A DNA stretch of 20,538 nucleotides from Betaproteobacteria bacterium. Its GTDB lineage: Bacteria; Pseudomonadota; Gammaproteobacteria; Burkholderiales; SG8-39. Both the position numbers and the translations under genes were made by a program. The stretch lies in NCBI GenBank assembly GCA_009693345.1, contig SHXL01000020.1, positions 1 to 20,538 of the forward strand, in the 5' to 3' direction. Each line of letters begins with the position of its first letter. Positions within the stretch are counted from its first letter, which is position 1. Shown here piece by piece: positions 14,892-20,538 of the stretch. The notes under the pieces are model-generated. The model saw only the letters and a program-made list of their open reading frames with translations. It had not been told where the DNA came from and did not search any database.

Positions 14892-16646
14892 CTATTTTTT
14901 CTTTGCGGTTGGGTTGAGACTGGTGATCCGGCCGCTCTCGGTTCCCGCGGTCTCGTCGATCACGGCGTTGATGAGCGTCGGCTTGCGCGACCGGATGGCG
15001 TCTTCCATCCCCTTTCGCAGTTCCGCCGGCGTGGTGGCGTTCACGCCCACGCCGCCGAATGCCTCGATCAGTTTGTCGTAGCGCGCGCCCTTCACGAATA
15101 CCGTAGGCGCGACGTCGGGGCCGCCGGTCGGGTTGACGTCGGTGCCCTTGTAGACGCCGTTGTTGTTCATGATCACGATGCAGACCGGCAGATTGTAGCG
15201 GCAGATGGTCTCGACTTCCATGCCGGAGAAGCCGAAGGCGCTGTCGCCCTCGACCGCAATCACCTGCTGCTTGGTGACCACGGCGGCGGCGACGCAGTAA
15301 CCCATGCCGACGCCCATGATGCCCCAGGTGCCGACGTCGATGCGCTTGCGCGGCTTGTACATGTCCACGATGCTGCGTGTGAAATCGAGCGCGTTGGCGC
15401 CCTCGTTGACCAGCATCGCATCGGGGTGCGCCTTGACAATGTCGCGAACGACGTTCAGCGCGCTGTGGAAATTCATCGGCAACGGGTTCTTCGCCAGTGT
15501 CTCGGCCATCTTGGCAACGTTGGTGGTCTTCTTATCGTTGACCGCGTTCAACCACTCGGTCGGCGGCTTTGCCCAACCTGATTTGATTTCATTCAAAAAA
15601 GAAGAAATACAAGAGCCGATATCACCCACCACCGGCGCGTCGATGCGCACGTTGCTGTCCGCTTCCTGCGGGGAGATGTCGACCTGGACAAACTTCTGGC
15701 CGCCCCAGTCCTTGTGCGCCCTGCCGCCCCAGGTCTTGCCCTTTCCGTGCGAGAGCAGCCAGTTCAGTCGCGCGCCGATCAGCATTACCACGTCGGCCTC
15801 GGGCAGCACGAAGGAGCGCGCAGCCGACGCGCACTGCTCGTGCGTGTCGGGCAGCAGGCCCTTGGCCATCGACATCGGCAGGTACGGAATTCCGGTCTTC
15901 TCGATCAGCGATCGGATATCGGCATCGGCCTGCGCGTAGGCCGCGCCCTTGCCAAGGACGATCAGCGGCTTCTTCGCGCTCTTGAGCAAATCGAGCGCGC
16001 GCTTGACCGCGTCCGGCGCCGGTAATTGCCGCGGCGCGGCGTCCACAACCTTGATGAGCGTCTTGCGACCGGCTTCGGCGTCGATACTTTGCGCGAACAG
16101 CTTCGCCGGCAGGTCGAGGTAGACGCCGCCTGGGCGGCCGGAGACGGCGGCGCGAATGGCGCGCGCGATGCCAACGCCGATGTCCTCGGCTTGCAGCACG
16201 CGGAAGGCGGCCTTGGCGACGGGCTTGGCGATGGCGAGCTGGTCCATCTCCTCGTAGTCGCCCTGCTGCAGGTCGACGATTTCGCGTTCGCTCGAACCGC
16301 TAATCAGGATCATCGGGAAGCAGTTGACGGTGGCATGGGCGAGCGCGTTCAGGCCGTTCAGGAAGCCCGGCGCAGATACCGTGAGGCAGATGCCCGGCTT
16401 TTGAGTCAGGAAGCCGGCAATCGACGCGGCATAACCGGCGTTCTGCTCGTGGCGGAACGAGAGCACTCGCAGGCCCGCGGCCTGCGCCCGGCGCGTCAGG
16501 TCGGTGATCGGGATGCCCGGCAGGCCGTAGATGGTGTCGACGCCGTTCAGCTTGAGCGCATCGATGACCAGCTGGAAACCGTCGGTCACTTGGGATTGTG
16601 CATCGGTCGTGTTGGTCGTTGCGACTTGAGGTTCGACGGTGCCCAT
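14892..16646 (-). CDS. oxc: Oxalyl-CoA decarboxylase
   Basis: A 584-residue thiamine-diphosphate enzyme that converts oxalyl-CoA to formyl-CoA and CO2. The catalytic glutamate for ThDP is E67 (FRHEQNAGYAASIAG); Y131 and E132 (QQGDYEEMDQ) and the tyrosine in MNNNGVYKG match active-site residues of the Oxalobacter enzyme, and the C-terminal ESGRITSLN carries the mobile-tail serine. The ThDP/Mg motif GDSAFGFSGMEVETICRYN is intact. ATG 16646 is preceded by GGGAGGGG at a good distance; a start at 16700 would run into the operator and is rejected. First gene of oxc-frc-formyltransferase; a class II-type regulator site lies about 63 bases upstream. An A/T-rich codon patch is seen at about 15570-15625. 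Confidence 0.95.
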   Translation of the reverse strand: MGTVEPQVATTNTTDAQSQVTDGFQLVIDALKLNGVDTIYGLPGIPITDLTRRAQAAGLRVLSFRHEQNAGYAASIAGFLTQKPGICLTVSAPGFLNGLNALAHATVNCFPMILISGSSEREIVDLQQGDYEEMDQLAIAKPVAKAAFRVLQAEDIGVGIARAIRAAVSGRPGGVYLDLPAKLFAQSIDAEAGRKTLIKVVDAAPRQLPAPDAVKRALDLLKSAKKPLIVLGKGAAYAQADADIRSLIEKTGIPYLPMSMAKGLLPDTHEQCASAARSFVLPEADVVMLIGARLNWLLSHGKGKTWGGRAHKDWGGQKFVQVDISPQEADSNVRIDAPVVGDIGSCISSFLNEIKSGWAKPPTEWLNAVNDKKTTNVAKMAETLAKNPLPMNFHSALNVVRDIVKAHPDAMLVNEGANALDFTRSIVDMYKPRKRIDVGTWGIMGVGMGYCVAAAVVTKQQVIAVEGDSAFGFSGMEVETICRYNLPVCIVIMNNNGVYKGTDVNPTGGPDVAPTVFVKGARYDKLIEAFGGVGVNATTPAELRKGMEDAIRSRKPTLINAVIDETAGTESGRITSLNPTAKKK

Positions 16647-16673
16647 GAGGCCCCCTCCCGGAATGAGGCGAAA

Positions 16674-16679
16674 ATGATA
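16674..16679 (-). promoter_or_regulatory. Candidate -10 box of the oxc operon
   Basis: TATCAT on the minus strand. Its centre is 33 bases from the centre of the palindrome at 16703-16716, which would put that palindrome near -42, the position of class II Crp/Fnr activators. No good -35 box is present, as expected for an activated promoter. Confidence 0.45.
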
Positions 16680-16702
16680 GTGATCCAGGCCCCACGCCAA
16701 CC

Positions 16703-16716
16703 TTGACTGCGGTCAA
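16703..16716. promoter_or_regulatory. FNR-like operator between oxc and the Crp/Fnr regulator
   Basis: TTGAC-TGCG-GTCAA is a perfect inverted repeat with the layout of FNR/ANR/DNR boxes (TTGAT-N4-ATCAA); with flanking bases it reads CTTGACTGCGGTCAAG. It is the only such site in the intergenic region. TTGACT at 16703-16708 could also be the -35 box of the regulator gene (TCTAAT at 16727-16732, 18-base spacer), so the regulator may repress itself while activating oxc. The recognition helix of the adjacent regulator supports TTGA half sites. Confidence 0.65.
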
Positions 16717-16744
16717 GCTTTTTCAGTCTAATCAACGGTTCCCC

Positions 16745-17356
16745 ATGACTGTCATCGCCAACCACCCCCAACGCAATACCCTGCGGCTGCAGCTGCGGGA
16801 AAACCTGCTGCTGAAAGATCTGCAGCCGGCGCAGTGGGAGGTATTGGAGCCCCTGCTGACCGTCGGGGAGTATCGCAAGGGTGACCGCCTCGCCCGCCAG
16901 GGGGACGAGGAAATGCTGCAGTTCTTCATCCTCGACGGGATGGTCAAGCGCGTGGTTTCCAATCCCGAGGGTCACGAGATGATCCTGCGCTTCGCGGCCG
17001 AATCCGAGATGGACACCTCGTACGCGGCCTGGCGCCTGCGTACGCCGATCCCTTATTCGATTGTCGCGGTCACCGGCGCGCGCACCGCCGAGCTGCCGAT
17101 GCCTCAATGGGTCGATTTCATCGAACACCACCCTGAGGTCATGTCGCGCTTCGAGTACGAAGTGATGAAACTGATGTCGGAAGTGATGACGCACACCATC
17201 ACGCTGCATCTGCTCGATGCGCCCGGGCGGCTGTTGCGCTTCCGTCGCAAGCACCCCGAACTCGCGGGGAAAATCCCCAAGAAGGAGCTGGCGGCCTACC
17301 TGAACCTGACGCCCGAAACCCTCTCCCGCCTCAAGCAAAAGCTCGGCGGAGCCTAG
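16745..17356 (+). CDS. Crp/Fnr family transcriptional regulator
   Basis: A 203-residue regulator with a beta-roll sensor domain (about residues 20-125, GEYRKGDRLARQGDEEMLQFFILDGMVKRV), a dimerisation helix (about 126-155) and a winged helix-turn-helix at the C-terminus. The recognition helix TPETLSRLKQKL has E191, S194 and R195, the E-x-x-S-R pattern by which FNR reads TTGA. There is no cysteine in the protein, so it cannot carry an FNR iron-sulfur cluster, and the cAMP contacts of Crp are not evident; the ligand is unknown. ATG 16745 fits; TTG 16703 would lie in the operator. It is divergent from oxc, and its end overlaps the end of tctA by 26 bases. Probably controls both flanking operons. 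Confidence 0.88.
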   Translation: MTVIANHPQRNTLRLQLRENLLLKDLQPAQWEVLEPLLTVGEYRKGDRLARQGDEEMLQFFILDGMVKRVVSNPEGHEMILRFAAESEMDTSYAAWRLRTPIPYSIVAVTGARTAELPMPQWVDFIEHHPEVMSRFEYEVMKLMSEVMTHTITLHLLDAPGRLLRFRRKHPELAGKIPKKELAAYLNLTPETLSRLKQKLGGA

Positions 17357-18845
17357 CCAGCGCCAGCGAAAGCAGCGGCCAGAAAAGCAGGAACAGCGCG
17401 AGACCCGTTAGCGAGCCGACCAGGGCGTTGGAAAAGAATATCGCCATATCGCCCTGCGACGCGAGCATTGCCTGGCGGAACGCGGCCTCGGCACGATCGC
17501 CGAGCACGATGGCAAGCACCAGCGGCGCGAGCGGGTACTGCAGCTTCTTGAACACATAACCCGCGACGCCAAAGACCACCATCATCCAGACATCGAACAT
17601 CGAGTTGTGCACGGTGTAGGCGCCGATCGCGCAGATCACGATGATGATCGGCGCGATCACCGAGAACGGCACGCGCAGGATGGCGGCGAAAAGGGGCACG
17701 CAGGTCAGCACGACGATCAGGCCGACGATGTTCCCCAGATACATGCTCGCGATCAAGCCCCAGACGAAATCCTTCTGCTCGACGAACAGCAACGGGCCGG
17801 GCTGCAGGCCCCAGATGAGCAGTCCGCCGAGCAGTACCGCCGCGGTCGGCGATCCTGGAACGCCGAGCGTGAGCATGGGTAGCAGCGCCGAAGTACCCGC
17901 GGCATGCGCCGCGGTTTCCGGTGCGACCACGCCCTCGACCATGCCGGTACCGAATTTGTCGCCGTCCTTCGAGAAGCGGCGCGCCACGCCGTAGCTCATG
18001 AACGACGCGGGGGTCGCGCCGCCCGGCACGATGCCCATGAAGCAACCCACCACGGAAGACCGGATCGAGGTAAGCCAGTATTTCGGCAGTTCCTTCCAGG
18101 TCTCGACCACCACCTTCATGTTCAGCTTGGCGCTGGCGCCCTTGAACGCAAGCCCTTCCTCCAGAGTCAGCAGTATTTCGCCGATGCCGAACAGGCCGAT
18201 GACCGCGATCAGGAAGTCGAATCCGGTCAGCAGGTGCGTCGAGCCGAATGTCAGGCGCAACGCGCCTGTCACCGGATCGGTGCCGACCGCCGCGAGCGCG
18301 AAGCCGAGCATCATCGTGGCGAGGGTCTTGAACGGCGGCTCCTTTGACATGCCGATGAAGGCGCAGAAGGTGAGCAGATAGACGGCGAAAAATTCGGGCG
18401 GGCCGAATTCGAGCGCGAATCGGGCCACCACCGGGGAGAGGAAGGTGATGAGAATCACCGCCACCAGCGCGCCGACGAACGACGAGGTGAAAGCCGCCGT
18501 GAGCGCCGCCCCGGCCCGCCCCTTCTGCGCCAGGGGATAGCCGTCGAACGTGGTCGCGACCGACCAGGGCTCGCCCGGGATGTTGAACAGGATCGAAGTG
18601 ATCGCGCCGCCGAAGAGCGCGCCCCAGTAGATGCACGACAGCAGGATGATTGCCGAGGTGGTTCCTCCCGGCAGTTGTGCCATGCTGAATGTGAGCGGCA
18701 GCAGGATCGCCACGCCGTTGGCCCCGCCAAGGCCGGGAAGCACGCCGATGATCACGCCGAGAATCACCCCGGCGAACATCAGCACGATGTTCTTCATCGA
18801 CAGGGCGATCGCGAAACCGTGCATCAGCGACTGGATTTCCTCCAT
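17331..18845 (-). CDS. tctA: Tripartite tricarboxylate transporter, large membrane subunit TctA
   Basis: A 504-residue integral inner-membrane protein with about 11-12 hydrophobic segments, the main translocation subunit of a TctCBA-type secondary transporter. Family segments include GVIIGVLPGLGGANGVAILLPLTF near the N-terminus, then SILFNIPGEPWSVATTFDGYPLAQKG, GIVPGGATPASFMSYGVARRFS and FGTGMVEGVVAPETAAHAAGTSALLPML. It starts at ATG 18845, one base after the tctB stop. Its last 26 bases overlap the regulator gene tail to tail. The operon position next to oxalate genes suggests a di- or monocarboxylate substrate; this is inferred. Confidence 0.94.
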   Translation of the reverse strand: MEEIQSLMHGFAIALSMKNIVLMFAGVILGVIIGVLPGLGGANGVAILLPLTFSMAQLPGGTTSAIILLSCIYWGALFGGAITSILFNIPGEPWSVATTFDGYPLAQKGRAGAALTAAFTSSFVGALVAVILITFLSPVVARFALEFGPPEFFAVYLLTFCAFIGMSKEPPFKTLATMMLGFALAAVGTDPVTGALRLTFGSTHLLTGFDFLIAVIGLFGIGEILLTLEEGLAFKGASAKLNMKVVVETWKELPKYWLTSIRSSVVGCFMGIVPGGATPASFMSYGVARRFSKDGDKFGTGMVEGVVAPETAAHAAGTSALLPMLTLGVPGSPTAAVLLGGLLIWGLQPGPLLFVEQKDFVWGLIASMYLGNIVGLIVVLTCVPLFAAILRVPFSVIAPIIIVICAIGAYTVHNSMFDVWMMVVFGVAGYVFKKLQYPLAPLVLAIVLGDRAEAAFRQAMLASQGDMAIFFSNALVGSLTGLALFLLFWPLLSLALARLRRAFA

Positions 18846-18846
18846 C

Positions 18847-19353
18847 TCAGTTCAATCGCAACAGGGCCTCAAGCGGCCCCTTTGGCAATGGAATCTTGAA
18901 CCACACTTCGAAAATGACGAAGAAGAACACGCTGTTGCCGATACTCACCGCGGCCAGCTTCCACCAAGCGTACTTGCCGAGCCAGCGCATGAAAAATGCG
19001 ATGAACAGGATCGACGCAACATAGATGCCCAGCCAGCCGATCAGCCCGACATAAATCGACGTCGGCACAAGCACCGCCAGCACCATCTTTAGCTGTCCCA
19101 CCTCGACGAACGCACGCCCCATGTCGCGCGCCCAGGCGAACACGGCGACGAGGTTGATTGCCGACGCGATGCACATGATCAGGCCAATAATGAAGGGAAA
19201 GTACCCTGCCTCCGGGCCGTCCTCGGCCCATTTCGCGCCAAGGCGCAGGCTGTCGTAGACGACGATGGCGCCTGCCAGAAAAAACAGCGCCGCGACAACG
19301 ATCTCGGCGCTTTTCTGGCGAAACGCGGCCCGGCCTTCCTGCTGGCCCTCCAT
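18847..19353 (-). CDS. tctB: Tripartite tricarboxylate transporter, small membrane subunit TctB
   Basis: A 168-residue membrane protein with four hydrophobic segments (SAEIVVAALFFLAGAIVVYD, YFPFIIGLIMCIASAINLV, MVLAVLVPTSIYVGLIGWLG, VFFFVIFEVWFKIPLP). The pattern GAKWAEDGPEAGYFPFIIGL is the usual TctB feature. It lies between tctC (19 bases upstream) and tctA (one base downstream) in a single operon and has a purine-rich ribosome binding site (GGAGGGGG) before its ATG. Confidence 0.9.
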   Translation of the reverse strand: MEGQQEGRAAFRQKSAEIVVAALFFLAGAIVVYDSLRLGAKWAEDGPEAGYFPFIIGLIMCIASAINLVAVFAWARDMGRAFVEVGQLKMVLAVLVPTSIYVGLIGWLGIYVASILFIAFFMRWLGKYAWWKLAAVSIGNSVFFFVIFEVWFKIPLPKGPLEALLRLN

Positions 19354-19372
19354 GCCCCCTCCTTGACCGCGG

Positions 19373-20398
19373 TTACTTCTTGCCGGCCATGAAACCCGCG
19401 GTCTTCATCAACGCGATGTGGCGTGCCTCTTCGCGCGCGACCCAGTCGGCATAGTCCTTGCCCTTGAGCGTGGTCTGGTTGAACGCGCCCTGTTCCATGA
19501 ACGTTTTCCACTCCGGCGTCTCCATCACCTTCTTGAACACGCCGAGGTAGTAATTGACCTGGTCGGGCGTAACGCCGCCGGCCATGAAGATGCCGCGCAG
19601 CATCAGGTAGTCGACGTCCAGGCCCTGCTCCTTGCAGGTCGGAATGTCGGACCAGGCCATCTTGTCGGTCACCTTCGCCGTGTAGGGCATGCGCTTCGGA
19701 TCGAACACGCACAACGGTCGCAGTTTGCCGCCGCGCCACTGCGCCACCGCTTCGATCGGATTGTTGACCGTCGAATCCACATGCTTGCCGACCAACTGCA
19801 CGGCCACTTCGCCGCCGCCCTTGTAGGGAATGTAGATGAACTTCGTATCGGTGCGCTGCTCGATCGCCACGGTGATGATCTGGTCTTCCTGCTTGGCGCC
19901 GGTGCCGCCCATCTTCATGCGCTTCGCGGGCTCCCCCGAACGCGCCTTGGCAGCAGCCAGATATTCCTTTGAGGTCTTGTAAGGCGTCTCCGCGTTCACC
20001 CAGAGGACGAACTGATCGAGCGCCAGCATCTGCACCGGCGTCAAGTCGCGCCAGTTGAACGGCGTGTCCTGCGCCAGCGGCGTGGTGAACAGGTTCGACA
20101 GCGTGATGATGATCTTGTGCGGATCGCCCTTGGCGCCCTTCACGTCGAGGAAGCCCTCCGACCCCGCGCCGCCCGCCTTGTTGACCACCACCATCGACTG
20201 CTTCATCAGATTGTGCTTGGCAATGATGGACTGCACGATGCGCGCCATCTGGTCGGCGCCGCCGCCAGTGCCCGCCGGCACGATGAACTCGACCGTCTTG
20301 GTGGGCTCCCAAGCCTGGGCAAGAACCGCTTGCGGCAGCGCCGCCATAGCCGTCATGGCCACCATCGATCCTGCAACACGTTCGAACAGATTTCGCAT
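19373..20398 (-). CDS. tctC: Tripartite tricarboxylate transporter substrate-binding protein TctC (Bug family)
   Basis: A 341-residue periplasmic binding protein that captures the substrate for TctAB. It has a signal peptide (MRNLFERVAGSMVAMTAMAA then LPQAVLAQ) and the Bug-family opening WEPTKTVEFIVPAGTGGGADQMAR, followed by VVNKAGGAGSEG, IYIPYKGGGEVAVQLVGKHVDSTVNNP and a C-terminal DYADWVAREE. AGGAGG 8 bases before ATG 20398 fixes the start; longer frames to 20530 cross the regulator box and are rejected. It is the first gene of tctC-tctB-tctA. Betaproteobacteria carry many Bug proteins with different ligands, so the substrate (oxalate or another carboxylate) is inferred from neighbours only. 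Confidence 0.93.
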   Translation of the reverse strand: MRNLFERVAGSMVAMTAMAALPQAVLAQAWEPTKTVEFIVPAGTGGGADQMARIVQSIIAKHNLMKQSMVVVNKAGGAGSEGFLDVKGAKGDPHKIIITLSNLFTTPLAQDTPFNWRDLTPVQMLALDQFVLWVNAETPYKTSKEYLAAAKARSGEPAKRMKMGGTGAKQEDQIITVAIEQRTDTKFIYIPYKGGGEVAVQLVGKHVDSTVNNPIEAVAQWRGGKLRPLCVFDPKRMPYTAKVTDKMAWSDIPTCKEQGLDVDYLMLRGIFMAGGVTPDQVNYYLGVFKKVMETPEWKTFMEQGAFNQTTLKGKDYADWVAREEARHIALMKTAGFMAGKK

Positions 20399-20424
20399 AA
20401 TCGCTCCTCCTATCGGGAACCGGG

Positions 20425-20430
20425 ATTCTG
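20425..20430 (-). promoter_or_regulatory. Candidate -10 box of the tctCBA operon
   Basis: CAGAAT on the minus strand, a weak -10 match. Its centre is 33 bases from the centre of the palindrome at 20454-20467, the same distance as in front of oxc. Taken alone it would not be convincing. Confidence 0.4.
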
Positions 20431-20453
20431 ATCGCCGCGTGGCGTGTTCGCCC

Positions 20454-20467
20454 TTGATGACGGTCAA
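20454..20467. promoter_or_regulatory. FNR-like operator upstream of tctC
   Basis: TTGAT-GACG-GTCAA, one mismatch from a perfect inverted repeat; with flanks CTTGATGACGGTCAAG. It shares both half sites and the flanking C and G with the site between oxc and the regulator. It lies about 56 bases upstream of the tctC ATG, in a 140-base leader that holds nothing else recognisable. Confidence 0.6.
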
Positions 20468-20538
20468 GAATTCCCTGCTTGTTCGACCGGCCCCCCTTTT
20501 ACGGCGGCTGCCTGCCGTTTCGCAAGCCACAGCCCCCA

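Noticed and set aside
13720..15081. Long plus-strand open frame (about 453 codons) opposite frc and oxc
   Set aside because: It is the antisense shadow of high-GC genes: His/Arg/Ala/Val-rich composition, no domain, and it crosses the boundary of two secure genes on the other strand.
17353..18636. 427-codon minus-strand frame in another phase of tctA
   Set aside because: Out-of-frame translation of tctA, rich in Arg, Gly and His and without hydrophobic segments.
19363..19376. TTGAC-CGCG-GTTAC between tctC and tctB, resembling the two regulator boxes
   Set aside because: The second half site matches at only three of five bases (GTTAC for GTCAA), it overlaps the tctC stop codon, and it lies inside an operon. 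Probably chance.

Overview
The window looks like part of the chromosome of a betaproteobacterium, probably in or near the Burkholderiales. The reasons are the high GC content, the aerobic benzoyl-CoA (box) pathway with an XRE/shikimate-kinase-fused BoxR regulator, the housekeeping run yciB-bolA-parvulin, and a TctCBA transporter with a Bug-type binding protein. The order is inferred from gene content and was not tested.

Region 1 (1-6817) is a benzoate degradation cluster. A divergent promoter region at 2415-2477 separates two operons. Leftwards run a small flavodoxin, benzoate-CoA ligase and a Tat-exported dienelactone-hydrolase-family protein cut by the window edge. Rightwards run boxR, boxC, boxB and a thiol dioxygenase of the 3-mercaptopropionate dioxygenase type. 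Benzoate is activated to benzoyl-CoA, epoxidised by BoxB and ring-cleaved by BoxC. The reductase boxA and the aldehyde dehydrogenase boxD are not in the window. The two divergent promoters overlap face to face.

Region 2 (6843-11135) is mainly housekeeping: a secreted ankyrin-repeat protein, the inner-membrane septation protein YciB, a BolA protein, a periplasmic parvulin isomerase, a GNAT acetyltransferase and an exported MsrA. Between the last two lies a DUF4258-DUF2283 pair whose DUF4258 gene is broken by an in-frame TAG.

Region 3 (11093-12571) looks like a decayed cyclic-nucleotide signalling cassette: the C-terminal tail of an adenylate/guanylate cyclase, an intact metallo-beta-lactamase-fold (class II type) cyclic nucleotide phosphodiesterase, and a cyclic-nucleotide-binding domain that loses its sense half way.

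Region 4 (12686-20538) appears to be one functional unit for oxalate or a related acid. The operon oxc-frc plus a stand-alone 10-formyltetrahydrofolate-hydrolase-like protein is transcribed leftwards. A cysteine-free Crp/Fnr-type regulator is transcribed divergently from it, and a TctC-TctB-TctA tripartite carboxylate transporter converges on the regulator. Two matching palindromes (CTTGAY-N4-GTCAAG) lie in front of oxc/regulator and in front of tctC, each at the same distance from a candidate -10 box. The regulator carries an FNR-like recognition helix that should read TTGA half sites, so I propose a small regulon joining uptake, CoA transfer, decarboxylation and C1 handling of the formyl group. 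The formyltransferase-like gene has ATA where its ATG start would be expected.
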